A DNA stretch of 64,000 nucleotides from positions 9,838,501-9,902,500 of the forward strand of contig NC_056423.1 of the NCBI RefSeq assembly GCF_905147365.1, read 5' to 3'. Positions 20,408-64,000 of this stretch are shown one piece after another (the first letter of the stretch is position 1; each line of letters starts with the position of its first letter). The translations under genes were made by a program, and so were the position numbers. The DNA comes from Aricia agestis (Eukaryota; Arthropoda; Insecta; Lepidoptera; Lycaenidae). The notes under the pieces were generated by a model. The model ran no database searches and was not told the origin of the DNA. It saw only the letters and a program-made list of their open reading frames with translations.

Positions 20408-20550
20408 TTCGACAAGGCTCTAAATGAATATGTCAATGATGTCAATGGGCGCTGCTGGTAAAGGAGAACTGTCAAAAATGACGTTTTTGTATGATAGGAG
20501 CGTTAGTTCCTTTTTTCGCCACGTTCATAAACAGCCTTGTCGAACTGTAC
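20408..20550. repeat. Foldback MITE ('agttcgacaaggct' ends)
   Basis: 'acagttcgacaaggct' and 'agccttgtcgaactgt' are inverted ends about 140 bp apart. No coding frame. Confidence 0.7.
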
Positions 20551-20566
20551 TCTAATTTTGTCACAC

Positions 20567-20760
20567 TAGAGGCAGCACCGCCAGCGCAAACAAAAAGTTT
20601 TGTTCAATGTTTGACAACGTTTCTGTCAATATTCTGATATGACGTGTGCGACATTTCGGAATTTGGTCGGATTGTTTACTGTATGTGCTAGTGGCGCCCT
20701 CTGCTCTGACTTTTGCGATATTTTGCGATTCCCTATTGTGTTTCATTATGGACTATCACT
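20567..20760. repeat. Interspersed element, intact copy
   Basis: It contains 'caaaaagttttgttcaatg', 'acgtttctgtcaatattctg' and 'tatgtgctagtggcgccctc'. A second copy at 55845-56130 is split by a LINE-tail insertion. Confidence 0.65.
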
Positions 20761-21332
20761 TTTCTTATTCAATACAATTAATTTTGATCCAAATGTTATC
20801 AAAGTGTGAGCGTCTTTAATGCTACCAATTTCAATTATTCGACTTTCAATTTGTTTTCATTTAGATGAAAATTTATTAATTAAAGATTCAAATGTACTCT
20901 ACATTTGAATTTCAAATATTTAGCCTCCCGAAAGTATTTATATATTATTTAAAATTAAGTATTTTTTTTAATAATATAAAATATTTCTAAGATTAGACAA
21001 CATTACAAATTATTTTAAGATTGCAAAGTTCGCCGATTGTACAAATTTTAATTATCACTGAGAGCGCGTTACCTTATAGCCTATTCATTTCATTTATTAA
21101 TTTACTTTTTCATTTAAAAGCTTGGAACCAAACCAGTTTTATAAAAAAAATTGGCAACGAAATAGAAACCAATATCTACAAAACTTAAAGTCTAATGAAT
21201 TAATTTTCAATTAAAAAATAATAACCTCTTTCAACAATACAAAATGGCCGACATTTGTAACAAAACTAAGTCGGTGGAATGATGAACGTATAATCCGTTA
21301 AAATTGTTTTACCTCTGAGTATCTCCCTTAGG

Positions 21333-21497
21333 CTGGATTTAGGTATATCACCGCGAGGCACACCGCGAAATCACAAGCAATTGTATGTAACTATTTATTT
21401 AAATAGCGGCGCGGTCGCGCTGTCATTTACAAACATTTGCTTGTCATCTCGCGGTAGCCGCCATACCCTGCGTTCGGGTGGGCGCTAAATCCAGCAG
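21333..21497. repeat. MITE with 'gctggattta' ends
   Basis: 'ggctggatttaggtatatc' and 'gcgctaaatccagc' are the inverted ends; inner 'caccgcgagg' and 'ctcgcggt' also pair. Confidence 0.6.
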
Positions 21498-21888
21498 TAT
21501 TTAGCATTATGCATTATGAGCAGCTCTCAAAAATAATTTGGCCTCTTTTTATCATTATCTAAAGGTCTCATCACTCTCATCGTAGGTAAAATAATTCTGA
21601 ACGGACTGTATTCGAGTGTCGATCATAATGGACCGTCTTAAAAAAATCTAGAAATATCCAGAGTCTTGGTTTACGTACAAAAACTCTAAGATGACTACAT
21701 AACACTAATAATAATAGTTAATATAATAAAATATTGGACGCAGATTTATATTGGCTTTGACACTGCGTGCAAAAGACAGTGTGGGCGTGTTTTCGTACGC
21801 AGTTGGTACGCACTGTGCGTACGTCACTTAGATTTTATTTCAAAGACATAAAAATCAATAATATTTAAAAAATCTTTCATAATCACAA

Positions 21889-22050
21889 CTGGTCGCTGTT
21901 AAGCATTAGTGTCCTAACCCACAATTTTTTTTGTTGTTAAATTTTGAATGCAGTCTTGTTCTAAATCATCTACAGAACATAACTGCATTCATAACTCAAT
22001 ACGTAATTTTTGTGTGGGTTAGTACACGAATGCTTAACAGCGTCCACTGT
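21889..22050. repeat. Foldback MITE, family E copy 1
   Basis: 'ggtcgctgttaagcattagt' and 'cgaatgcttaacagcgtcc' are inverted, as are 'ctaacccacaattttt' and 'tttttgtgtgggttag'. Copy 2 is at 30229-30388. Confidence 0.82.
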
Positions 22051-22239
22051 AATAGTAAAATTTTAATAGGACCGGTGTATACATATACCGTACAGAAATG
22101 TATGTTATTTTTTTATTTTTTGACGATTTAGCGACAAATCATTAGTCTTTCTTTGTCATCCCTTCCAATATTTCTTTGTCATTCCTTTGCGCACGAGATA
22201 ATATTTATCTCGTGCCCAAAACATCAAATCCTTGCTAAA

Positions 22240-22345
22240 ATTATCAAATGTCTATCTGTTACTACTTATCCGATTTTGTACAGGGATTTCGAGTCCACAA
22301 AAAGGACATACTATGATACTTTTTATCCCGAAAAATGCACTATTT
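22240..22345 (-). repeat. Retroposon fragment
   Basis: 'ggatttcgagtccacaaaaa', 'ggacatactatgatactttt' and 'tatcccgaaaaatgcac' form a reverse piece of the common retroposon. Confidence 0.5.
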
Positions 22346-22439
22346 CAAAGCTGCAACATCTAGTACAATATAAATCCACACCAAACTTACAATCTAACAA
22401 TGAACACAGAACTTGGAACAACCGAGACGTTTAGAACCG

Positions 22440-25060
22440 AACCAAAAGTCTTCATATGGCTCGTTAACAGTTATTCTACCTCGGAGTTATATGAGATTGA
22501 ACCTTATGTGCACGGAATAGAGGTCTTTCAAAGGTAGAATATATGTAAACGCACCGTAGCTACCACAACCTCATCGCACGTTGAGCTGCCGTAAGAAATA
22601 AAGCTTAATTATTTACAAACAATAATACTCTCTTATCTTAAAAAAAGAAAAATAATCATGGTAAAATTCGCTGAGATAATATGTTTTTAACATTTATATT
22701 TTTGTTTCATTTATGATTGATTTAAAGTCTTGCATGTTACAAAATAATGTTAATTATAAAAAGTATGTACGAGTATTGGGTATGCATGCGAGCTACCTGT
22801 CTAGCTATTTTTTTGGTTATTTTGATAAAATCATATAACAATACTTTAATACAAAAGTAATGTTTTTTTATTATTCTGGTAGTTATTCTGGGTTGCCATT
22901 CAAATAAAAAAGAAATGTAACATTATTTAATAATAAAATGCCCTTAAAGGTTGCCTTTAGTGACTTTGTCTTAATAACATGAAACACTTCTAGAATTTCG
23001 CACAATCATACCATCTATAATTATCGTGTGTTTTTTATAATAAAAAATAATAATACAATATATATACACCTCTTATTCTAATTTGACATTAAATTCTCAG
23101 TAGTATACGAACTAACGACAATAATTTACTATTTTCATAAGAGATTTCACAATCAGCTAGCACCTATAAATTATATTTGAATATTCAAATTCTGCCTTGT
23201 TCTATAATCTACATTTAAATCACGAACACGAAAATTTTAAGCCGGCAACACTCAATTCAACCTAGTGTTGCTAGTTGCAAATTTATATAGTCAGAAAAAC
23301 TTGTAATTTTATTTACATTTTGGAATTGCACATTGCACAGAGTGTAAAAACAATATCCGAATACTTTACATAAAGGGAAAATACTTACTTTAAATTGGCA
23401 ATACTGAAATATATTCAAAACAGGAATCGATCAAATTGAACATATTTGTACTGTAGTATTCGATTGATTTTTTAGTGTCTATCCCAAAAGTGGTTAGAAA
23501 GAGAGGGAAAACCTATCGTTAAATATTTTCTCAGTCTTATAATAATTATAGCTCTGTTCTAGGAAATTATACAATAGTTCATATTCGACAATTTAAAAGT
23601 ATTTAAAAAAATTAACCGAGTTTAGTAAATATCTGACCGTAGTCGATAAATATTCCTCGAATTAAGTAATAAAATTTTGGTATTTTTACAAAAAATATAA
23701 AGCTACATTTACACAACGTATCAAACACTTGGATTAGTATATCTATTACATTCTAACATCCATACCCCCTTACTCAAAAAAAAAACATTACACAATGATT
23801 AGTCTATATACAATGTTTTGTCTTTATCTTTCGAGAAATATTTTCTATATATCAGACAAGATCAGAGCATTGTTAAGACTTTAGAGTATCCATTATATAG
23901 AATATTTATTAGTAAGGGAATAGTCTATACACATATAATTAAAAAATAAATTCATTTTACAAAGACAGTTCGAGGGATATACTTCCAAATTAGCCTTAAA
24001 GTGAGGTAGTAAAGAAAATTGAGTTTTATTTCAATAGTTACAAGTCGCAATTTACATTGTCCTATCTAAAATCGGGAATGTTACAAATTTTGACCCTTAT
24101 AATATACAACTACCCACAAGCCGCCAAAAAAATATAGGCGACATACAATGGCACATACAACTATATTAACTATATAAAGCTTGACCACAAACTATATTCA
24201 CTAGTTCACTACACAATTTGACTAATTAAAAGAAAAATTCGAATTAAAATTTTGAATTTGACTTTGATCGTTTAATAAATAGATATTGTTTAATTAAAAT
24301 GTAAGGAAATAATCCTTTTTTTTCCTTACATTTTTTAAACAAGATCTATATTTTTTTCCTTTCATATCCATGAAAATATATCAATTTTTTAGATATATAC
24401 CATTATTTTCCAAGAAGTAACAACTAAAAACTTGTATAGTAACAAGAAAATTTTAATATCAGATCAAATAGCAGTATTTACAAATAATTATAATCACACA
24501 GGAATTGATAAGCAGATGTCGGGTTATGCCAAAGACAAAACCTACAGTAGATCCCCCATCCGCTAAAAATCAATTTCTGTTCCAAAACATTTGTGACCTA
24601 TCCTCAAAAGCAATGTCGTAAATAAAAATTACTTGTAAAATTCGTTCCTCAGTTCTCAAAACAGAAGAGCAAACAAAACATTATAATATACAATTCAAAA
24701 TACTCTTAAACTTTTTGATTGCTCAATAATATCTAGGAGATCGAAGTAGCAAATCGTTCGTTATTTTACCTTTCAGTTGTTAACGTCAAGATAAATCATT
24801 AGCTCGAAAATTCAAGGTCAAATGGTTCAACTGTTAAAAGTGAAACAGAAGATATTCTATCTCGCTTTCATTTGACCCTTGGTGCGTCGTTAGGTAGGTA
24901 CTCAATGCATGGACAGCCTTCATGCTTTTAGTGTGAATAGGGTTACTCACTTTGCGACATATGAACTCAGATCAAATAGAAAAGCAAGATGGCGCGCGGC
25001 CTTTCAATTAGTGGTTTTTTCGCAAGCGTTTTAAACGCCCAAATATGCAAGAACTATACT
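22440..25060. other. Long AT-rich stretch without recognisable features
   Basis: No coding exon, inverted element or SINE was recognised. It has unusually few mobile elements for this window. A small hairpin made of 'atgtaaggaaa' and 'tttccttacat' lies at about 24299-24335. It may be 3' UTR or 3' flank of the minus-strand RhoGAP gene. Confidence 0.4.
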
Positions 25061-25371
25061 TTATTTCGTACGTAACTGACACGAATAAAAAAACGGCCTC
25101 ACTTCGAACTTACAACTCTGTATTTTTATTTGGTCTGAGCATATGAACGTGTGAATGCGGATTCGGATTCGACAATACTCTCGGCAACCAATAAACGCCA
25201 GAGAGCTAAGCGTCGCCAAGTTGCATGTTCTCGAATCCGAGTCCAACGTTTGTGAACAGCCTCCATAGTGTAGGTACATACTGCTATGTAACTTAGTAGG
25301 ACAGTAATCACAAGGGTGAGACATACAATATTCATAGTAATATTTCTCTTTGAACAACAAAAGTTGTGACA

Positions 25372-25640
25372 TCGCCATTTCGAATTTCGATGCGTGCATG
25401 CAAGTTGGGGGCGTTTGGAACTTGCACGTCAGACATGACAGCGCGGCCATTTTGATTTGCGATGTTGGCGCCATTTTGGAGCTCGTTGACACTTTGGATA
25501 TCGTGTGCGATAGCGCCATTTTCGTCGTGGACGTCATCTACAGCGCCATATCGAACGAGGACGTCATCGGCAGCGCCATATTGGAAGAGGACGTCATCGA
25601 CAGCGCCATTTTGAAGGTAGGCAGCGCCGCCATTTTGGGT
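25372..25640. promoter_or_regulatory. 30 bp-period array of GCCAT and GACGTCAT motifs
   Basis: Units starting at 25512, 25542, 25572 and 25602 share 'agcgccat' and, 18 bp on, 'gacgtcatc'. Further 'cgccatttt' motifs occur at about 25373, 25443, 25467 and 25628. GCCAT is the core of YY1/Pleiohomeotic sites and TGACGTCA-type sites bind CREB/ATF; the regulatory role is inferred. A plus-strand frame of 183 codons runs through the repeats but is probably incidental. Confidence 0.45.
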
Positions 25641-25679
25641 GGGTGTGTGCTAGAGTCAGGCGTGTCAGGCGGTCACTTT

Positions 25680-25850
25680 ACGAGACTGGAGAGCGAGCGG
25701 GATCTCAGTGTCGGAGAGCGCGACGCGGCAGGCGCCACCGCCGCACACGCGCGCGCGCCGAGACCGACGCCGCGAACCGCCTGCGAGTTGCGACACACCG
25801 TTACGTCGCGTACGCGTGCGCTCGCATCACGTGCTCGCGTTATGGTCAAT
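25680..25850. promoter_or_regulatory. CpG-rich block
   Basis: A very CG-dense tract ('ccgcacacgcgcgcgcgcc', 'tacgtcgcgtacgcgtgcgc') in AT-rich DNA, directly beside the motif array. It could be an unannotated promoter or enhancer. No coding exon with sound splice sites was found in it. Confidence 0.35.
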
Positions 25851-25997
25851 TCAGACCGCAACGCAACGCGTAGATGCATTTCTAAATTTGTACTGAATTA
25901 ACAGATTTCAATTGCGTGAGACGTCTTGCAAATCTGTCAAATCCATAGAAATTTATAAATGCATCTACGCCTCGCGTTGTAGTCCGAATTGACCCTA
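25845..25997. repeat. Foldback MITE ('ggtcaattcagaccgcaac')
   Basis: 'atggtcaattcagaccgcaa' with 'cgtagatgcattt' pairs with 'aaatgcatctacg' and 'ttgtagtccgaattgacc'. The ends resemble those of 33122-33411. Confidence 0.78.
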
Positions 25998-26149
25998 AAA
26001 TGCATTGAGAAGACGGTCGACGATTCAAACGATGTGGATTTTAGTCTTAAACTAATGTTATGATTTGAAGTTTATTAAATTTATTATTTATTTTTTTGTC
26101 GATTTTATCACATAGTTTGAATTGGACCGTCTCTGGAGCGCATAAGGAT

Positions 26150-26300
26150 CAAGCTACATCTGTTCATAAAAAGCAGAATGTAATTTAATGCATCTATCCT
26201 TTACTTATTTAAAAGCGCGTACAGCAATACGCTCTTTGTCTCACTTTATTTTTAATAATTGTAGAAAAGTATAAATATAACAGATGTAGCTAAACCCTAA
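26150..26300. repeat. Possible MITE ('agctacatctgtt' ends)
   Basis: 'atcaagctacatctgttcat' and 'aacagatgtagctaaaccc' are short inverted ends about 150 bp apart. The interior is unremarkable. Confidence 0.4.
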
Positions 26301-27343
26301 CGGATCACAAGCATAATAAATACCCATGTATAGATTAAGTGTCCAAATGATTACCTCCATTTCATTTTTTATTCTATTCTATTCGTTATTAATTACTTAA
26401 TTAGACACTGAATGTATACTTGGGGCATAAAATATTTTGAAAATATGTAGAAATTAATGGATCATTATCTATGCAAACGCACTAGGCAGTGTAGAAATAA
26501 CGGCGACGAACAACAATCACACATTGTATGTATTACTGTCAATAATTCGAAAATGATCTGACTACAACAATAAAAACAATTTTATTTAATAAATAATAAA
26601 AAATGGGCAGCAAAAACTAACATTTTACCTCTCTACTAATAGAATATTTACGCAATGGATATCTCACAAACATTTCTGTCCCTGTCTGACAGACGACTAT
26701 TCCATCGTATAGGTGTATCATACAAATGCAGCAATTCATAAGTATTATCCATTAGCAATTTCTATTACTAAGGAAGTCATAGGCGATAGGTTTTTTTGTA
26801 TATTTTGCTGTCGTTTTTGTTGTAGTCAAATATTTTAAAATATTAATGCGTGCACTTATAAAGAGCTTATTACATTCTTATTATTGCAGACATTCGATGC
26901 AACCATATTTTGAATCTCAATAAATATTTGATTTTGTCATAATTTAGATATTATACGGTCGATGAGAGATCCAAGTTTACCACTTTATAACCCTATTACT
27001 CAGCAATACAATTCAGATGATACACTCTCTATCGTTGTTATAATAATTCTAAATTGATATTTATTGATATTTTATATTGTCTTAAAGTAAAATTATCGAC
27101 AGATAGTGGGATTACTCAAAAAGACTGGTCAAAAAAATGTAATACGCTCCAAAAATAAGAAAAAAATGCATGCTACGCATTCTCACATTTCAGCAGAATT
27201 ATGAGACATTAAGCGCCAAATACATAACAAACGGTAAAGAGAAATACATTAAAATAAAATACAGACGTACAAGGCTGGTTTGACATGGCCGTAATCAGAA
27301 CTAACGACGTCATGTTGTAAAGTGTCATTTAACAGGTACTTTT
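26301..27343. other. AT-rich non-coding stretch
   Basis: No coding exon or element recognised. It may be 3' flank of the RhoGAP gene. Confidence 0.4.
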
Positions 27344-27682
27344 ACTGACCTGCATTATGCAAGTACGCTGGACTTATGATACCCTTTGAAATTACAGCTA
27401 TTTTTTGTGCATTTGAAGCGGAATCAGCGCCCCCAATGCGGGGGAAGAGAACTAAATCTGACGTAAAAATGACGTTTGTAAGCCGCCATATTGGCGCTGA
27501 TAGCAGTAGTGAGAGTACTTGGAACTAATACTAGTGATGACAACTGTTGTTATTGGTTGTGGTTACGTCAAATTTAGTTCTCTTCCCCCGCATTGGGGGC
27601 GCTGACTCCGCTTCAAATAGGCACAAAAAGCAGGTGGGCATCATAAGTCCGTACTGCGTACTTGTATAATGGAGGTCAGTGG
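27344..27682. repeat. Foldback MITE, family D copy 2
   Basis: The left arm has 'ttactgacctgcattatgca' and 'cagcgcccccaatgcggggg'. The inverted right arm has 'cccccgcattgggggcgctg' and 'tgtataatggaggtcagtg'. The arms are about 120 bp. The ends match those of 18208-18472. Confidence 0.82.
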
Positions 27683-29089
27683 GTTTTTGGCGTGTGACCA
27701 AAATGTAGACTATTATTGTTGGTGAATGACAGTTTGCGTGGTATTCGCATCCACATGCAATCATCGAGGATGACATTTTGGATGTTATCTGGATGACAAT
27801 GTGGACGTCATCGTGGCGTGAATTCAAAGCATCCTTGTAGGTATTTTATAGATACTTGTTAATGTAAATAATACCTACTTACTATAATAAATACTATATT
27901 AAATTTTAAAATAAGTTGAAGAAGGAAGAGTCTACATAATAGCAACTATGATCAACTAAAATATATGCGTTATATAAAAGTTCTAATAAATTCGTCGCGA
28001 TATAATAAATGTACTTAGTAGACCTATAAGCCTTTGCATGCCTTAAAAACATTGTTGTAAATCCTTAATAATTTTAATTTAGTATCTATTTTTCCTTTAT
28101 AAACGATGATATACGATTATTTTTGGATCAAAGTCAGCCATAATATTTTAGTTATTCGTGAACCAAAAATTTGGTTATCCTGTTCTCTTTTAGAAAAATC
28201 GAAACCATTTCGAATGACGGTGATATAACTATAGACATAGTAATACATTCTATATTTTGAAGGTACCCGCGCATTACGTGAGATCACAGCGGATCGGGCG
28301 GCATTTTCTTTATACTTCTACTAGCTATCGCACACTAGGTCAGCATTCTGCAGCCTGACATAATGTGCGTACTTTAAATGGTATAGAAGAAGAGATATAT
28401 ATGTCAGTGTACATATAAAGCAGCAAACGTGCAAACATGCGAACATATACAAGTCAAATGCCACACTAAAGCTACCCCCTGCGCCACACTGTTAGTTGCG
28501 AAGGCATTTCGACGTGAAGTGAATTTGTCAGTCATTTATCTATTCGTTAACACTATTGGTTCGACAAATTGTTTAATTATAAAGTGAGTTAACTTAAATG
28601 ACCAATGAGGTCCGTTTGTGGATTTCACAAACAAGGTATAACAACCTGTAAAACGCGAAAACAACAATAACTGGATTGTTTATGAATATATTATACATTA
28701 AAAAGAGACTGTGCGATTTAGCAAAACTGCGCCATCTATCCACAGCTCAGGAAACTAAAACTTTTTATTAACATTTTACCAGTATTTATTTAAAAATGTA
28801 TTGGCTGTCAAATCTTTAGCCTTTCAGGACAGCAATGTGTTAAACATTTTTCGATTAAATGTATTATCTAAATTGCGAATAAAAGTCAACTGAAATCATA
28901 TTCATCCTTCATAAAACCGACGTTGACTCAATCTATTCAGCCGCAACTGTGATAATCTGTATCCACAACAGCATAAACGTATTGTCTATATAACGTTGGA
29001 AATACGTTCGAGTGATGAGTGAAATGCCTTCGCCGGATTAGTCCGCACCACGTTATAACACAAACTGTACCGGTGCGCGGCCGCGGGGT
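27683..29089. other. Non-coding stretch after RhoGAP stop
   Basis: Nothing coding is recognised. It probably includes the RhoGAP 3' UTR (minus strand). A minus-strand AATAAA reads about 300 bp after the stop, inside 'tatttatttaaa' near 28790, but others exist further on. Confidence 0.4.
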
Positions 29090-61792
<32,703 letters not shown>

Positions 61793-61848
61793 CTGCGGAC
61801 AGACAACAGACAGTCAGCGGACAGATCACCCCAACCTAAATACAAAAT

Positions 61849-62062
61849 ATATTAGTATTCGTATTTGCACACATTTGGTATTTAATAGAGTTACGAATTA
61901 CGATAAAAAGTATCCTATGTCCTTTCTCGGGACTCAAAGTATTTCCACACAAAATTTCAGAAAAATCGTTTCAGCGGTTTGGACATGAAGAGGTAACAGA
62001 CACACAGACGGACGGACGACAGACAGACAGATAAACTCTCGCACTTATAATATTAGTATGGA
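61849..62062 (+). repeat. Retroposon, forward
   Basis: 'aagtatcctatgtcctttct', 'aaatcgtttcagcggtttgg', a (GACA/GACG) run, then 'tcgcacttataatattagta'. It lies just upstream of the RhoGAP 92 nt exon. Confidence 0.72.
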
Positions 62063-62339
62063 AGTATGATTGGGGTTAGTCATCAAATGATCATGATATA
62101 AATAAGATTTTATCATAATTAAAAACAATGAATTAAAATCAGAACAGTTTCTGCCTTTGTTTGCAAAAAGGTTTCCCAGATTCGAAATGATTAATCCAAT
62201 CATTAGAGCGCTAAAAACTTAGTCATCGGAAGCAATTAAATATACATTTAGTAAAAAATAAAGCCTACATATTTTGTACATTTTACAGATAGAAAAAATA
62301 AGCAAAATAGTCGTCTACATTTAAGACGTGGGGATGTGA
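62063..62339. other. Non-coding stretch
   Basis: AT-rich RhoGAP intron without a recognised feature. Confidence 0.4.
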
Positions 62340-62480
62340 TTGGGAGCCAGTAGCCACCACGGAAGATCTTCCGAGTTCTGACCGAGCGAGGTGGTAAGCT
62401 CCGGTTAGGCTGAAGGCTGAAGCCTGAACCCACTAAATTTTCAGCTGTCGCACCGCCGTACAGAGAAAAATTCGAAAGCG
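62340..62480 (-). repeat. Possible retroposon fragment
   Basis: Minus-strand 'gtgggttcaggcttcagcct', 'cctcgctcggtcagaactcg' and 'cgtggtggctactggctccc' look like a lepidopteran retroposon end. The 90-codon frame here has no splice or family support. Confidence 0.35.
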
Positions 62481-62486
62481 CGATGC

Positions 62487-62640
62487 AGAGGCCGTACCAC
62501 GAAACCGTTTTGTGACTCAAACAATCGTAATCGAGAATGCCGCCTCCTACTCTAACAATCGTGAAATGACGTTGTTAGAGCAGGACGCGGCATTCTCAAC
62601 CGATTGTTTGAGTCTCAAAACGGTTTCGTAGTAGGCCTAT
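62487..62640. repeat. Foldback MITE, family B copy 4
   Basis: 'accacgaaaccgttttgtga' with 'gagaatgccgcctcct' pairs with 'ggacgcggcattctc' and 'tctcaaaacggtttcgtagt'. Confidence 0.87.
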
Positions 62641-63261
62641 AGGTCAGTGCGGTCTTTTCGGTGGGGCGAGCGAACCCGGTATTCGTAATCAGTAATCACT
62701 AATCAGTTATCAGACGGGTCGTTGCTGACGAGAATCATTCTCATTTTTCATAGTTTCCATTGCCCATCCATCGCAAATGAGAGATCACCTCCAGCCGATA
62801 GCGAGTTCGCACACCCCACCAAAGAGACCTAAAAATCAAACATTACCTTCCATTTTTGCCATGCTAAAGTTGTGCGTAGGCCATACTAAAATAAGTCATG
62901 TGCGATTTGCAGAATCAATGTGTCCGTCGCGTGTTCCCACCATTACGTATGACCCAATTAGAGGAAAATTAAAACAATAAGAGCGGAGTCAATGACCGCG
63001 ACACAACATAGCTTATCTATTGCCATATTAATCAAACAATACGCTTTTTGTATCGCATAATAAAGTCGTAATGTGGTTTAACTAGTATGATTTTCCTTGA
63101 AACTCGATTTGAATGAAATTTTGTATGACTATGAATGAAACTACGATTTAAATTTTGCTAAAATCGAACCAACGACAAGACAAGAGCACAAATTACTTTG
63201 AAAATGTAAAGCAGTTATGCCCGTTTTAGTGTGGTGTATTTAAAAAGTATTTGCGAGTTAT
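62641..63261. other. Non-coding stretch
   Basis: 'agtaatcactaatcagttat' resembles 'taatcactaatcactaatca' near 44332. A 67-codon frame at 62777 has no supporting context. Confidence 0.4.
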
Positions 63262-63735
63262 CGATACTAATATTATAAAGCGGAAGAGTTGTTTGTTTGT
63301 TTGAACGCACTAATCTCAGAAACTACTGGTCCGATTTGAAAAATTATTTCAGTGTAAGATAGCCCATTTATCGAGGAAGGCTATAGGGTATATTTTATCA
63401 CGCTAAAACTAATAGGAGCTAAGAAATAGAGCAAAATGTGGAAAATACCAAGGGAAATTATTTGAAAGGGCTTATCTCACGAACTACTGTGACTGACTGA
63501 CTGATTGACATAGTGATCTATCAACGCACAGCCCAAACCACTGGACGGATCGGGCTGAAATTTGGCATGAAGGTAGATGTTATGACGTAGGCATCCGCTA
63601 AGAAAGGATTTTGATAAATTCCAACCCCAAGGGGTCCAAATAGGGGATGAAAGTTTGTATATAATAATACTTCTTAACGCGAGCGAAGCCGCGGGCAAAA
63701 GCTCGTATCTAATATACTCGGGCGAAGCCGCACGG
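63262..63735 (-). repeat. Retroposon with a second retroposon inserted
   Basis: The outer copy starts 'actaatattataaagcggaa' and ends 'gggcgaagccgcacggaacg'. At about 63489 a different retroposon begins with (TGAC)n and 'ctatcaacgcacagcccaaa', ending 'cgagcgaagccgcgggcaaa'. Confidence 0.72.
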
Positions 63736-63737
63736 AA

Positions 63738-64000
63738 CGTCTAGTCTACACTACTATTATAAAGAGGAAAGATTTGATTGTTTGTTTGTCTTGAATAGGC
63801 TCCGAAACTACTGGACCGATTTGAAAGATTCTTTTACCATTGGAATCCTACATTAATTCTGCTGAACATATGCTAAATTTTATTTTGGAAAAAAATAGGG
63901 TTCCGTAAGATATTTGAGATTTTCGGATGCAAGGTGTAAAAAAACCACCAGAAATAATACTTTTTTCGCGTACGCTGCCTAAACTATATAAGATAGAACC
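63738..64000 (-). repeat. Retroposon, cut by window edge
   Basis: 'cactactattataaagagga', 'gaaactactggaccgatttg' and 'atagggttccgtaagatatt' mark another reverse retroposon copy. Confidence 0.55.

Noticed and set aside
25673..25879. Arg/Ala-rich frames on both strands
   Set aside because: Long frames on several strands are expected from CG-dense sequence; no splice or family support.

Overview
The window looks like a piece of a moth or butterfly (Lepidoptera) nuclear chromosome. The evidence is AT-rich non-coding DNA, GT-AG introns in GC-richer coding exons, and a very high density of small interspersed elements. These include tRNA-headed SINEs, retroposons ending in 'gcatttataatattagta', retroposons carrying the 'gggcaaacgagcaaacgggtc' tail, and many short foldback elements. 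No bacterial operons, CRISPR arrays or rRNA genes were seen.

Four cellular genes can be assembled exon by exon, with splice sites and reading phases that agree. (1) The minus strand at 1-3165 holds the 5' part of a pyridoxal-phosphate group II decarboxylase (cysteine sulfinate / aspartate / glutamate decarboxylase-like): three coding exons, running off the left edge. (2) The plus strand at 7091-13655 holds a complete soluble adenylyl cyclase (ADCY10-like) in five coding exons, one of them 4.5 kb; the inferred protein is 1717 residues. (3) The plus strand at 14157-18895 holds a complete guanine deaminase in eight coding exons, 459 residues, about 500 bp downstream of the cyclase. (4) The minus strand at 29090-61792 holds the C-terminal seven coding exons (about 318 residues) of a RhoGAP-domain protein with introns up to about 10 kb; its 5' part lies beyond the right edge. 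Genes 3 and 4 converge across about 10 kb without recognisable coding exons.

The rest is mostly mobile-element debris. There is a 5'-truncated LINE with a long reverse-transcriptase frame (33898-36522). A 2.4 kb element has about 630 bp inverted ends and broken remnants of a Cys/His-rich protein (49240-51681). Two hAT-like elements have 8 bp target duplications. Several foldback families have two to four copies each, and there are nested insertions and long AT microsatellites.

Points most worth following: a 60 bp tandem duplication that copies the guanine deaminase exon 2 splice donor; decayed exon fragments beside guanine deaminase exon 6 and RhoGAP exon 5; a small element family found three times just upstream of splice acceptors; a 30 bp-period array of GCCAT and GACGTCAT motifs beside a CpG-rich block in the convergent interval; and a near-perfect 152 bp palindrome. 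The genes show no obvious shared pathway. The cyclase and guanine deaminase both touch purine metabolism, but that is probably coincidence.
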